From: Bacteroidia bacterium
GTDB taxonomy: Bacteria > Bacteroidota > Bacteroidia > JAIBAJ01
DNA length: 33,897 nucleotides
Assembly: GCA_019695265.1 (NCBI GenBank)
Contig: JAIBAJ010000026.1
Location: 1-33,897, forward strand
Direction: 5' to 3'
In this document: piece by piece, positions 17,051 to 25,930 of the stretch
How positions within the stretch are numbered: position 1 is the stretch's first letter
Layout: the number at the start of each line of letters is the position of its first letter
Notes under the pieces: generated by a model
Seen by the model: the letters and a program-made list of their open reading frames with translations, nothing else
Databases searched by the model: none
What the model was told of the DNA's origin: nothing
Translations under genes and position numbers: made by a program

Positions 17051-17082
17051 AAAAAAGGCTGTTTCAAAACGAAACAGCCTTT
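17049..17082. terminator. Bidirectional terminator between yraN-like and peroxiredoxin genes
   Basis: A perfect 12-bp stem (AAAGGCTGTTTC at 17054-17065, GAAACAGCCTTT at 17071-17082) has a 5-nt loop. Eight A's precede it, so it ends in a T-tract on the - strand. It serves the peroxiredoxin gene best and can also stop transcription from the YraN side. Confidence 0.88.
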
Positions 17083-17098
17083 CAATCTTAATTCAGGA

Positions 17099-17728
17099 TT
17101 AGTGACTTGCTAGGTAGCTGGCAACACCTTGATGTGTTCCTTGCATTCCTTCTTTACCTTTTGTCCAGTTGGCAGGACAAACTTCTCCTTTTTCTTCGTT
17201 GAATTGTAAAGCATCCAAAACACGGATTGCCTCATCAACATTACGGCCTAAAGGCAAATCATTAATCAACTGGTGGCGAATCATACCATTTTTATCAATT
17301 AAGTACAACCCTCTAAAAGCAATCATTGGACCATTAGCGGCCAAGTGTCCATTTTCATCATACTCATATTCTCCGAAAAGAACATCGTAATTAGTTGAAA
17401 TGGTTTTTGTGGTGTCGGCAACAATTGGGTAAGTAATTCCTTGAATTCCACCTTGTTTTTTTGGAACCTGTAACCAACCCCAGTGACTTTGCTCTGTGTC
17501 GGTACTACAAGCGACTACAGCACAGTTACGTGATTCAAACTCAGCTAATTTCTCTTGAAATGCATGAAGTTCAGTTGGACAAACAAAGGTGAAATCTTTT
17601 GGATAAAAGAAAAACACTACATATTTTTTTCCAATGTATTGATCCAAGGAGAAATCATCAACGATTTCTTCGCCCATTACAACTGCTTTCGCTTTGAATG
17701 ATGGGGCTTTTTTTCCTACTAATGGCAT
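17099..17728 (-). CDS. 2-Cys peroxiredoxin (AhpC/Prx1 type)
   Basis: The cytosolic enzyme reduces hydrogen peroxide and organic peroxides with thiols. In the 209-aa product the peroxidatic Cys50 lies in FYPKDFTFVCPTE and the resolving Cys184 in GEVCPANW, the layout of typical 2-Cys peroxiredoxins. Other family features are the substrate-site Thr47 and Arg139 and the GRNVDEAIRVLDALQ helix. A small insertion (FGEYEYDENGHLAANG) precedes the conserved FRGLYLID strand. It is monocistronic: a TTG-N18-TACCTTTG promoter is 35 bp upstream and a strong two-way hairpin follows. Induction by oxidative stress is plausible, but no operator was identified. Confidence 0.95.
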   Translation of the reverse strand: MPLVGKKAPSFKAKAVVMGEEIVDDFSLDQYIGKKYVVFFFYPKDFTFVCPTELHAFQEKLAEFESRNCAVVACSTDTEQSHWGWLQVPKKQGGIQGITYPIVADTTKTISTNYDVLFGEYEYDENGHLAANGPMIAFRGLYLIDKNGMIRHQLINDLPLGRNVDEAIRVLDALQFNEEKGEVCPANWTKGKEGMQGTHQGVASYLASH

Positions 17729-17763
17729 GGTATATTAAATTTTAAGTTTTAAATAATTAGGTG

Positions 17764-17792
17764 CAAAGGTAAAAAAGACAGGCTAAGTACAA
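17764..17792 (-). promoter_or_regulatory. Promoter of the peroxiredoxin gene
   Basis: On the - strand TTG (17792-17790), an 18-bp spacer and TACCTTTG (17771-17764) match the Bacteroidota consensus. The predicted start of transcription is about 30 bp before the ATG. The TTG lies inside the hairpin of the upstream gene's terminator and the T-tract forms the promoter spacer, so the two signals overlap. Confidence 0.65.
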
Positions 17793-17818
17793 GGATTTCT
17801 TTCCTTGAACTTAGCCTG
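17772..17818 (-). terminator. Terminator of the Ig-repeat T9SS gene
   Basis: A 17-bp stem with one mismatch (17779-17795 with 17802-17818) and a 6-nt loop is followed on the - strand by a six-T run. It lies about 28 bp past the stop of the T9SS gene ending at 17846. Confidence 0.82.
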
Positions 17819-17845
17819 AAATTCTAAAATTTTGTTATTCGAATC

Positions 17846-20626
17846 TTAGTTCTTAATTAATTTCTGAACGAAACTTTCCCCATTTGCATTTAACTTAACG
17901 AAATAGATACCTGCAGCTAATTCAGTTAAATCATAGGATTTTTTCATTTCATCCTTGTTTTTGAAAGAATCGGTTTTAAGAACCTGGTTTCCTAACATAT
18001 CAGTAAACTCAATGGTGTAATCTGTTGGTGCATTGAATTTTACTTCAATTATCACTTGATTCTCGGTAGGATTCGGGAAAATATCAATATTCTGCAATCC
18101 CATTTCTTCAAATCCAATATAGGTAAATTCCAAGGTGTTGGATTTCAAAATACATCCATTGGCATCCGTAACAATCACATAGTAAACACCGGAGGAGGTT
18201 GCTTGGTAATCTTGACCAGTTGCACCCAAAATGATATTACCATTATAATACCATTGGTAGCTAATTGCTGGGGTAGAACTCAAAGTATTACCGGAAAAAC
18301 TTGCAACCGGTGGTGTGCCATTAAATACATTCACTACTATGGCATTGGAACCTGTTGCAGGGGAACAGCCATTTTGATCTGTTACAACACAAGCATAGGC
18401 TCCCGCCGAATCAACAAAAAGGTTTTGAGTAGTACTTCCATCATTCCAAGTATAACTTTGATATCCGGAAGGCGCTGATAAGACAACTGAATTCCCTTCA
18501 CAAAAGTTAGTTGGACCGTTTGCCGTAATTGTAATTGGATTTGGCAGGTTATGCACCACAACGTGAACCGAATCAGAGGTATTTATACAACCATTGTTAT
18601 CCGTTACAGATACATAATAGTAACCTGACTGGGTAAAGGTTGCAGTTTCAGAAGTTCCACCGGAAGGGCTCCAAGCATAACTTACGAAACCACTCTGAGT
18701 GGATGCAGTTACGTTATCACCGGAGCAAATCTCAACTAAACCAGTAGGAGTAACACTAGGATTCGGCAATGCGAAAACATTTACTGAAATAGTATTGGAG
18801 GTTCCTGTACAACCACTTCCATCAGTAACGGTAACACTGTAGCTACCTGCATTAATAACATTAATAAAATTAGATGTTGAATTGTAATTGTTCCAAGAAT
18901 AAGTAAGGTATGGTTGAGTTGTTGCTAAAATTACATTTCCTCCGGCACAAAATGACAAAGGTCCATCTTCAACAATGGTTGGAACAGGGGGTACACCTTG
19001 ATTTAGAACAAAACTGGTTGTAGCTTGGCAACCATTTGCATAAGTAACTGTTAAATCATAAGTTCCAGGAGATGTTACACTAATAGACGGGGTGGTAGCG
19101 GAGTTACTCCAAGAATAAGTTTGAGCAGGAGATGCCGTTAAAGTTAAAGTTGCACCTGTGCATATTGTATTAGTACCTCCAGAACTTGTTACGGTTGGTA
19201 CTGGAGAGCTTAATACATTAATAGAAGTAGCAACAGGTAATGATCTGCAACCATTGGCATCTGAGCCAGTTACTGTGAAAGAACCAGTATTTGAAACGGT
19301 AATGGTAGGAGCATTTTGGCCATTGGACCAGGTATAACTCAAGGCCCCACTAGCTGTTAAGTCAACTGTTTGTCCGGAGCAAAAACTAGTAGGACCGCTA
19401 GGTGTAACTGTAACTACAGGTAAAGCATTGATGGTTGTTGAAGCAGTGGCAGTGGTACTGCATTGAGTGATTGGATCAGTGTAGGTGTAAGAAATAATGT
19501 AATTTCCGGGTGCAATACTGGAAGGATTAAAGATGTTACCACTTACACCTTGACCGGAAAATATTCCGCCTGCAGGAGAACCAGTTAGAGGAACGCTAGG
19601 ATCTGCTGCACAATAGGCAGGATTTAAGCCTGAGATTGTTACAACAGGGGCAGGTTTTGACAAAGCAAATGCTGATGTAGAAAAGTTGCTCCAGTTAGAG
19701 GTGGTTTGGGTTGTAAAGCTACCACTGGTTCCATTAGTTACAGTTCCCATATCTTCCCATTGCGGAAGATTTTGCCAATGTGCATTATTGCTGTAATTAC
19801 CATCGTTTGCAGGAATATAAAAGAAAGTAATATTGGCAGGATTGGAACCATTAGACCGTTCAATGAGATGGTAGAACAAAGGATTAATATCACAAACAGT
19901 AATATCGCGTGTGGATCTGTTATAACCTTCCGTAGTAGCATCAACATTGGCCATTCTTACATCGAAAGATTGAGTTCCGGCAACAGTTGGTGTTATCTCA
20001 AGAGGTCTGTAACGAGGAGTACCTAATGCAGAACCCACCGGAAACAAATAAGGACTGTTGGTATTCATGGTACGGCTTAAACGACCAATACCGGTGCTAC
20101 TTACGAAACCTGTGGTGAACAAAATTGCATTGGTGGCCGGATTAGTAACAAAATGTTTACTACCATTGGTAGCCAATTCCTGAGAACCTAAGTCCAAGGT
20201 ATTGGTGGTGGTTGCGTCCAATGTTTGTGATTTAACGCCGGTACCGAGTAATTTCAAATTATAAAAACTGGTTGGTACGGTTCCGGTTATTTGCTGGGCA
20301 GCACCATTTAATTCTACCTTACTTTGGTCGGCGGTAAAAGTTCCGTTGTTAATCCAGTTTCCTCCTATAAAATAATTTCCGGCAGCACCACCTCCCGTTA
20401 AGGTACCTCCATTAGTTATATTCTGGTCTATATAAAAATCTCCGGCATTATCAATTAATCCGGAAGCATTGTCTACTGATGCATTCTTAACAACAACCAA
20501 ACATCCCGGTTTGATATAAGCATTAGCTCCATTGTTAGTTACCAATTGAGAAAACACAGAATTTGTTGAAAGGAAAGAACCTAATCCAACCGCTGTGAAA
20601 AGTATTCTAGTAAAATTCATTTTCAT
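17846..20626 (-). CDS. Secreted T9SS type A protein with Ig/PKD-like repeats
   Basis: The product (926 aa from ATG 20626; a TTG at 20677 is an unlikely earlier start) has a signal peptide ending NSVFSQ. A beta-rich N-terminal region with many Asn/Gly/Thr residues (about 30-330, including SGTGxLSRTM-like and PRYRPLEI segments) is followed by five Ig/PKD-like modules of about 80-90 residues. Each opens with a variant of GPTSFCSG and ends in a DxNGC motif; a sixth, shorter one contains YQWYYNG. The last 75 residues are a T9SS type A sorting domain (IDIFPNPTENQVIIEV, DMLGNQVL, LAAGIYFVKL). It is likely a cell-surface adhesin or filamentous protein. The paired Cys of each repeat suggest disulfide-stabilised domains. 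It is transcribed alone. Confidence 0.92.
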   Translation of the reverse strand: MKMNFTRILFTAVGLGSFLSTNSVFSQLVTNNGANAYIKPGCLVVVKNASVDNASGLIDNAGDFYIDQNITNGGTLTGGGAAGNYFIGGNWINNGTFTADQSKVELNGAAQQITGTVPTSFYNLKLLGTGVKSQTLDATTTNTLDLGSQELATNGSKHFVTNPATNAILFTTGFVSSTGIGRLSRTMNTNSPYLFPVGSALGTPRYRPLEITPTVAGTQSFDVRMANVDATTEGYNRSTRDITVCDINPLFYHLIERSNGSNPANITFFYIPANDGNYSNNAHWQNLPQWEDMGTVTNGTSGSFTTQTTSNWSNFSTSAFALSKPAPVVTISGLNPAYCAADPSVPLTGSPAGGIFSGQGVSGNIFNPSSIAPGNYIISYTYTDPITQCSTTATASTTINALPVVTVTPSGPTSFCSGQTVDLTASGALSYTWSNGQNAPTITVSNTGSFTVTGSDANGCRSLPVATSINVLSSPVPTVTSSGGTNTICTGATLTLTASPAQTYSWSNSATTPSISVTSPGTYDLTVTYANGCQATTSFVLNQGVPPVPTIVEDGPLSFCAGGNVILATTQPYLTYSWNNYNSTSNFINVINAGSYSVTVTDGSGCTGTSNTISVNVFALPNPSVTPTGLVEICSGDNVTASTQSGFVSYAWSPSGGTSETATFTQSGYYYVSVTDNNGCINTSDSVHVVVHNLPNPITITANGPTNFCEGNSVVLSAPSGYQSYTWNDGSTTQNLFVDSAGAYACVVTDQNGCSPATGSNAIVVNVFNGTPPVASFSGNTLSSTPAISYQWYYNGNIILGATGQDYQATSSGVYYVIVTDANGCILKSNTLEFTYIGFEEMGLQNIDIFPNPTENQVIIEVKFNAPTDYTIEFTDMLGNQVLKTDSFKNKDEMKKSYDLTELAAGIYFVKLNANGESFVQKLIKN

Positions 20627-20722
20627 CAAATGAGACTTGATTTGAAGATTTGGGTTTGAGAAAATTTCAAGCGTCAATAATACGAAATTTTAATTTCTAA
20701 CAGCCGATTGGTGATAAGTAAA

Positions 20723-20750
20723 ATAAAAAAAGGGCCAAAAGGCCCCTTTT
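20723..20750 (-). terminator. Terminator of the 518-aa helical protein gene
   Basis: GGGCC (20732-20736), an AAAA loop and GGCCC (20741-20745), extended by A/T pairs on both sides, form a compact hairpin. On the - strand it ends in a run of seven T's. It lies about 20 bp past the stop codon at 20768. Confidence 0.88.
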
Positions 20751-20767
20751 ATTTGAAAATCAATCAT

Positions 20768-22324
20768 CTAAGCGACCACAGAAGGTCTGCGTCTAACCCC
20801 AAAATCATCGGCTAATTGTTCAATCAATTCCTTATTGGGTCTGTAGATCGGCTCATTGGGTATACTATCGTACAAATCCCATAGTTTTTTAGGATATTGT
20901 TTCCTACGGTTTTGAATCCATTGTGCCGTGTAGTAATATGAATAAATCACCCAATCGTTATCCTGATTAATGATTTTGTTATTGTTGAGTTTAATATACC
21001 TAATGAAGGTAGAAGCACACTTGTCATAATCACCCAACGAGAAGTAACCAATCATCAAACATGAAATAAAGCTATCCAAACTTTCGGAAAATGATAATTG
21101 CTGATAGGTAATTAAAGTTTCTTCCACTAACATCACTGCTGTTTTTCGCATTTCATTGGAACCCAATAAAAGCAAGGCAGCATAGTTCAAACGCAAATGA
21201 ATCATATCATTCAAATGCTCCTTACCCCAGTTGGTATTATCCAATAAATACTTAGATCTTTCCTGCCAAGATGCTATATCCTTTTTGTCTTCCGGCTCAA
21301 TAATCCGTTCAAAACCGGGTCGGTGGAGCATAGTATGATACTTTGACAAGTAATAAGTTCCTTTAATATTTGTGGCATACAGTTCAGGCAAATTGGCAAA
21401 GTATTTCCAGAATTTATAATAATGTGAGTAACTCAACAAGCGCTCCAATTCTTTTTTACCTTCCTTTTCACCATAATTATAATCAGGGAAATTCAATTTA
21501 AACAGGCTCAATCGAGTTCTAATTTCAGTTAAGAATGGCATGGTTACATACCCATACTTATTCAAATCACTTTCAAAATCCAACAGGTATTGTTGAGTTT
21601 CCGGAGAAAAGAACTCCGAAGGAGTAAAGTAATATTTGATAAATAAAATACAATACCTTGCATAGGAAGAAATGGCAAAGGAAGGATGATTAATGAAGTT
21701 ATTGAAATAGGCTAGATGCTCATCCAACTTTTCTAACATATTGGTTCGGCGAGCGGTAATATTAAAATGAGTCTTAAAATAGACTTGCACCTCATTATAC
21801 ACCTTATTAGTTTCCAAAACCTCTACCAAACGACTATGCAACCTCAAACTTTCACCAAAGTTGTAATGTAAATAATTCTGTTGAGATAGAAAGGCTAAAA
21901 CAGCAGTTTGAGTCCTGAAATCCTCTATCTTTTCTGCAATATCAAGTAGATTTTCAGCCAAAATATTTGCCTTTTCTAAGCGACCTGTATTAACCAAAAC
22001 CTCCATTAACTCAATATTATGAGACAAAAACGAAGGATAATTTTTAGCTACCCAACCAGCCATTCGGAAGGTATAGGAAGCTAACTGATTAAAATTCAAC
22101 TTACTACGACTATCATCCTTTCCATAAACCAACCTACACAGCATATCTCCACCTTGAAACGAATCCGGATCTCTGTCGATAGATTTCACCAACTTCAAAG
22201 GCAATAGCGCATTAGTCTCCTGTAAAAAACCCTTAAACTCTGCTAAATGAAAATCACTTAGCAATTTCACAAATTTTTCTATGGTTAATGGTTGAATCTT
22301 CTCATTTTTAATTTTCCTAGGCAT
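20768..22324 (-). CDS. Hypothetical helical-repeat protein, 518 aa
   Basis: I recognise no named family. The protein starts at ATG 22324 and has no signal peptide or membrane segment, so it is probably cytoplasmic. From about residue 95 it is a run of paired amphipathic helices with TPR/SNAP-like spacing (LVNTGRLEKANILAENLLDIA, FGESLRLHSRLVEVL, SFISCLMIGYFSLGDYDKCA), rich in Tyr, Phe and Leu. The first 60 residues (PLTIEKFVKLLSDFHLAEFK) look like a separate small helical domain. It has its own terminator and a weak promoter (TTG-N19-GATCTTTG) and is not obviously linked to its neighbours. A protein-binding solenoid is the most that can be said. Confidence 0.78.
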   Translation of the reverse strand: MPRKIKNEKIQPLTIEKFVKLLSDFHLAEFKGFLQETNALLPLKLVKSIDRDPDSFQGGDMLCRLVYGKDDSRSKLNFNQLASYTFRMAGWVAKNYPSFLSHNIELMEVLVNTGRLEKANILAENLLDIAEKIEDFRTQTAVLAFLSQQNYLHYNFGESLRLHSRLVEVLETNKVYNEVQVYFKTHFNITARRTNMLEKLDEHLAYFNNFINHPSFAISSYARYCILFIKYYFTPSEFFSPETQQYLLDFESDLNKYGYVTMPFLTEIRTRLSLFKLNFPDYNYGEKEGKKELERLLSYSHYYKFWKYFANLPELYATNIKGTYYLSKYHTMLHRPGFERIIEPEDKKDIASWQERSKYLLDNTNWGKEHLNDMIHLRLNYAALLLLGSNEMRKTAVMLVEETLITYQQLSFSESLDSFISCLMIGYFSLGDYDKCASTFIRYIKLNNNKIINQDNDWVIYSYYYTAQWIQNRRKQYPKKLWDLYDSIPNEPIYRPNKELIEQLADDFGVRRRPSVVA

Positions 22325-23151
22325 GGGGGTTGATTTTGAAAATAAGATAACAAAGATCGAAAATTACTCGAACTAAACAAGCAATTTGAATAAAAAATAA
22401 TATTAATAACCCTGGATTACCAAAACTCATCTGATATAATTCAGTATCCGTAAAAAAAACACTCAAAAAATAAATAAAAATACAACCATAATTCTGATTA
22501 ACAAGCATTTAATCAATTCATAGAAATTTTTAATTAATAAAAAAACTCACACAACCAAGAACAAAATTAGTCTTTGAAGCCCAAATAAAGATTCATTACT
22601 AGACAAAACTATCCTGTCAAACCCCAAAATATTTCTTGATCCTGACAAAATTGGAAGTATAAACAGATTTAAAAATCGACTTTTTTTTCAAAGAAAAATT
22701 ATAAACATCGGATTTCCTGCATCATTTTAATTCGATAGCCACTCAGAATTAAACTTCAAAGAATATCTATTTTATTTTGGACCCATCTAATGGATACCTA
22801 ACTTAATAATCCATAAATTCTTCGAGTAAATCACTCCTAAATAGATTTGTAGCTAACAGAGCTTTAAGAAGATGATTGGAGCTTTCCCCAAAATCTGCAA
22901 TAGAATTCTATTCAGGCTTGCGATTAGTTCAAATACAAGGATTTCAGAACGATTTTTACTTCAAAGTAGTTCACTTTTATTTCACCCAAAAATCAACCTG
23001 AAACCCCTGTCCTTATTATATTTGAAAGCCACATAACACTTCTATTGCAGATTTTATGTGTCATCTTTTCAAGCCAAAGGTTGCGATTGCATAAAATCCA
23101 TTATTTTACAACCTTAGCCAATACAGGCAAATGCTTCTGCCTAAATCCATT
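22325..23151. other. Gene-free AT-rich stretch
   Basis: In 827 bp I find no convincing gene, RNA or mobile element. Near 22351-22380 lies a weak promoter for the 518-aa gene (CAAAGATC at 22351-22358 is GATCTTTG on the - strand, one base from consensus, with TTG 19 bp further). An inverted repeat GATTTTATG/CATAAAATC (23050-23058, 23090-23098) and a small AGGCA/TGCCT hairpin (23125-23142) lie just past the methyltransferase gene, but neither has a T-tract. Two short open frames here look like chance. Confidence 0.5.
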
Positions 23152-23688
23152 TCAAACTTTAAGAAGGAAAGTTTTAGCAAAATCCCAACTTAGAATTCCC
23201 ACACTAACTGCAATGTTTAGCGAATGTTTGGTCCCCAATTGCGGAATTTCAATAACTGTATCTGAAGCATCTACAACGAGTTGATCAACACCCTCGACTT
23301 CATTTCCAAAAACCAAGGCATAGGATTTATTAGGATCCCATTCAACTGTTTCAAGAGACCTACTTTTTTCGGCTTGCTCTACAGAACAAACAATAAAACC
23401 TTGTTCCCTGAGACTTTGGACAGCCTCCATGGTAGAACTTGTATAGAACCATTCAACGGTTTCGGTGGCCCCCAAGGCTGTTTTCTGTATTTCACGATGA
23501 GGCGGGGTAGCCGTAAAGCCGCAAAGGTATATGGCCTGAAAGCGAAACGCATCAGCAGTGCGAAAAACAGAACCAATATTATTTAAACTACGAACATTGT
23601 CTAATACCAACACCATTGGAAGCTTTGGTGCGATTTTAAACTCCTCGGCCTTTAAGCGCCCCAGCTCGGCATTCTCCAACTTCCTCAT
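23152..23688 (-). CDS. TrmH/SpoU-family RNA 2'-O-methyltransferase
   Basis: This SAM-dependent enzyme should methylate a ribose 2'-OH in tRNA or rRNA. The 178-aa protein has the three SPOUT motifs: LDNVRSLNNIGSVFRTADAF at 29-48 (catalytic Asn and Arg), LVFGNEVEGV at 125-134, and IPQLGTKHSLNIAVSVGI at 148-165, which form the trefoil-knot SAM site. The short N-terminal part lacks the extra L30e-like substrate domain of the RlmB type, as in TrmL/TrmH-like short forms. The exact target cannot be told. The ATG at 23688 follows the LysE-type gene stop by 3 nt, so it is the last gene of a tight operon. Confidence 0.93.
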   Translation of the reverse strand: MRKLENAELGRLKAEEFKIAPKLPMVLVLDNVRSLNNIGSVFRTADAFRFQAIYLCGFTATPPHREIQKTALGATETVEWFYTSSTMEAVQSLREQGFIVCSVEQAEKSRSLETVEWDPNKSYALVFGNEVEGVDQLVVDASDTVIEIPQLGTKHSLNIAVSVGILSWDFAKTFLLKV

Positions 23689-23691
23689 GTT

Positions 23692-24306
23692 TTAACCTTT
23701 TAGAGATTTACCTATCAACAAACCAGACAAAATAAGCAATAATACCCCGGAAAATAAACGAATCCACTTATAACTTTTAGGATTGACTAGCTGCCTGGCT
23801 CGTTTTGCATAGTATGCTTTAACCATGTCTAGAATGGTTGCAGTTCCTATACAACTTGTAAAATAAATAAAAATAGATTGTGGTTGAGAATTATAGGATT
23901 TCATGGCAAGCCCAACGGTAGTAAACCAAAACACGATGACCGAAGGATTAGAGGAATTAAGCAAAAAAGACTTAATCGCTAAGCCAACAGCATTTTTGGC
24001 ATTGAGCGGTTCAGGTTCATTTTCGAGGGGATTTTTTTTAGAAGTTAGTATGGAAACGGCAAATCCCAAAACGAGGATACCACCAACGATACCCATCCAA
24101 TATTGAAAGGTTGGATCGAGCATAAAATTACCCAAACCATACCAGGCAAGCAGAATATAAGAAACATCGGATGCTAGAATTCCAATTTCTAAAATCATAG
24201 CAGCCCTAAAGCCAAACCTCATGCTTGTATTAATAAGCAAAAAAAAGACAGGGCCTATCAAAATACTAATGATTAAACCCAGAAGAATACCATCAACTGC
24301 AACCAA
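23692..24306 (-). CDS. LysE/RhtB-family amino-acid exporter
   Basis: The 204-aa integral membrane protein should export amino acids or related small molecules. It has about six hydrophobic helices, the family motif with Gly-Pro in SILIGPVFFLLINTSMRFGF near residues 14-33, and the SSNPSVIVFW segment in the fourth helix. No ATG is available near the beginning; TTG 24306 lies 3 nt after the GH3 stop codon and gives the normal N-terminus. The tight coupling with the upstream GH3-type amide synthetase suggests that it exports a product of that enzyme, which is inference. The following TrmH gene is also 3 nt away. Confidence 0.88.
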   Translation of the reverse strand: MVAVDGILLGLIISILIGPVFFLLINTSMRFGFRAAMILEIGILASDVSYILLAWYGLGNFMLDPTFQYWMGIVGGILVLGFAVSILTSKKNPLENEPEPLNAKNAVGLAIKSFLLNSSNPSVIVFWFTTVGLAMKSYNSQPQSIFIYFTSCIGTATILDMVKAYYAKRARQLVNPKSYKWIRLFSGVLLLILSGLLIGKSLKG

Positions 24307-24309
24307 AAT

Positions 24310-25857
24310 TTAACTACTTAATTTATTACGCTCGTTCTGCACAAAGTTAATCCAATCTTCAAACAATTCGGGTTTCATGACCCTTGGGAATTTATTTTGA
24401 CCACCTTCTTTTCCCATTTTCTTCATCCATAGATCAAAAAAATCGCGAGGAACAATGTCAACCTTAATCTCCTTCAATGCGGATTGCCTTTCCACAGCAT
24501 AATCATCATTCAGTTCTGAAAGAGCATTATCAAGTAAAGCGGCTACTTTTTTAGAATCAATATCAAGGTTGGTTCCAATAAACCAATGGTGCATAAATCC
24601 TGTTTCAGCTTTTTTCCCACATACCGTAAATTCATTCATTTGAATTCCGGTTTCTTCAGTAAGTTTTTGAATGGCTCTATTCATATTATCTACACTCAGA
24701 TGCTCTCCGCAAAGACTCAAAAAATGCTTAGTACGTCCGGTAATTTGAATTTCGCATCTCTCCAAGTCCGTAAAACGGATGGTATCTCCAATCAAATAGC
24801 GCCAGGTTCCTGCACAGGTACTCATAACCAAGGCATACTCTTTTCCTAATTCCACCTTATTAATACTCAAGGATTTGGCATCTTCTTTAAATTTACCATC
24901 AGAATCAAAATTAGATTCATCGAATGGAATAAATTCAAAATAGATTCCATTGTTCAGGAGCAATTGCATTCCTTTGGCATCCTTTCGATTCTGGAAAGCG
25001 ATAAACCCTTCCGAAGCCAGGTAGGTTTCCAAAAAAATAATTGGTTTACCCAGCAATTGATTAAAACTTGACCGATAGGGCTCAAAAGATACCCCTCCGT
25101 GGACAAACACTTGAAGGTTAGGCCAAACTTCATGAATATGCTTAACCTTGTGGTAGGCAATTACCTTTTCCAAAACAATTTGCAACCAAGCAGGCACTCC
25201 AACAATAATTCCAATATCCCAATCTGCACTGCTTCGCATAATTTCATCCAGTTTCACACTCCAATCTTTTTCAGAAGCTATTTCTCTTCCGGGCTTATAA
25301 AATGGTTGAAACCAAAAGGGAATATTTCCTGCACTAATTCCACTCAAATCTCCTTCATAGTAGCTGCCTTTGTGATTCAAATCTATGCTCCCGCCAATCA
25401 TAAGAATATCCTTTTCAAATAAAGATTCAGGCAAATTGTATTCTGCCAGGGAAATGAGTTGTTTTAATCCTACCCTGGTAATGGATTTTATGGTATCCCG
25501 AGTAATTGGAATTCGTTTGCTGGCGCTATCGCTGGTTCCTGAACTTAAGGCAAAATACTTTATTTGACCGGGCCAAGTGACATCCCTTTCCCCTTTTAAG
25601 GAACGATGCCACCATTGCTCCTGAATTTTATTGTAATCGAAAAGAGGCACACTGGATCTAAACTGAGAAATTGGATCTGTTGAGTTTAATATAGACCTAA
25701 ATCCAAAGGCTTTACCAAAACTAGTTTGCTTTGCTTTGGTAAGTAATTTAACCAACGTACGCTGTTGAAGAATAAATGGATCTCGGGGAATACCTATTTT
25801 GCCAACTCGGCTACCAAATGTAATGGCTCGTTTTAATGTTCTTCCAATAATTGCCAT
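24310..25857 (-). CDS. GH3-family acyl-acid amido synthetase
   Basis: GH3 proteins, best known from plant auxin conjugation, are adenylating enzymes that join a carboxylic acid to an amino acid. The 515-aa product has the three ATP/AMP motifs of the family: LSSGTSDSASK (104-114), ETYLASEG (277-284) and YLIGDTIRF (354-362). ITGRTKHFLSLCGEHLS follows and marks the hinge to the mobile C-terminal domain. Bacterial substrates are mostly unknown. It starts at ATG 25857, 14 bp or so after a predicted transcription start, and heads an operon with a LysE-type exporter and a TrmH methyltransferase. Confidence 0.92.
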   Translation of the reverse strand: MAIIGRTLKRAITFGSRVGKIGIPRDPFILQQRTLVKLLTKAKQTSFGKAFGFRSILNSTDPISQFRSSVPLFDYNKIQEQWWHRSLKGERDVTWPGQIKYFALSSGTSDSASKRIPITRDTIKSITRVGLKQLISLAEYNLPESLFEKDILMIGGSIDLNHKGSYYEGDLSGISAGNIPFWFQPFYKPGREIASEKDWSVKLDEIMRSSADWDIGIIVGVPAWLQIVLEKVIAYHKVKHIHEVWPNLQVFVHGGVSFEPYRSSFNQLLGKPIIFLETYLASEGFIAFQNRKDAKGMQLLLNNGIYFEFIPFDESNFDSDGKFKEDAKSLSINKVELGKEYALVMSTCAGTWRYLIGDTIRFTDLERCEIQITGRTKHFLSLCGEHLSVDNMNRAIQKLTEETGIQMNEFTVCGKKAETGFMHHWFIGTNLDIDSKKVAALLDNALSELNDDYAVERQSALKEIKVDIVPRDFFDLWMKKMGKEGGQNKFPRVMKPELFEDWINFVQNERNKLSS

Positions 25858-25875
25858 ACCTTAAATTAAGAAGAT

Positions 25876-25904
25876 CAAAGGTAAACTTTTCCTATTGGTA
25901 TCAA
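25876..25904 (-). promoter_or_regulatory. Promoter of the GH3-LysE-TrmH operon
   Basis: On the - strand TTG (25904-25902), an 18-bp spacer and TACCTTTG (25883-25876) match the Bacteroidota consensus. It sits in the 73-bp gap after the CotH gene, so the operon can be transcribed independently of it. The same -7 box and spacer length occur before the peroxiredoxin gene. Confidence 0.65.
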
Positions 25905-25930
25905 CCTAGGAAAGAAGTTAACAAAATTGT

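Noticed and set aside
18056-18478. 140-aa + strand frame opposite the Ig-repeat gene
   Set aside because: Antisense shadow; the - strand frame has a signal peptide, domain repeats and a sorting domain.
18300-19640. Periodic DNA similarity that might suggest a tandem repeat array or CRISPR
   Set aside because: The periodicity follows the 80-90-residue Ig/PKD-like protein modules; copies are divergent and in frame, with no spacer structure.
22317-22508. 63-aa hydrophobic open frame on the - strand
   Set aside because: It overlaps the start of the 518-aa gene, is very AT-rich, and its hydrophobicity follows from poly-T codons; no promoter or family.
22872-23036. 54-aa + strand frame in the gene-free region
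   Set aside because: Leu/Ser-rich low-information sequence with no homology I recognise and no promoter; expected by chance in 800 bp.
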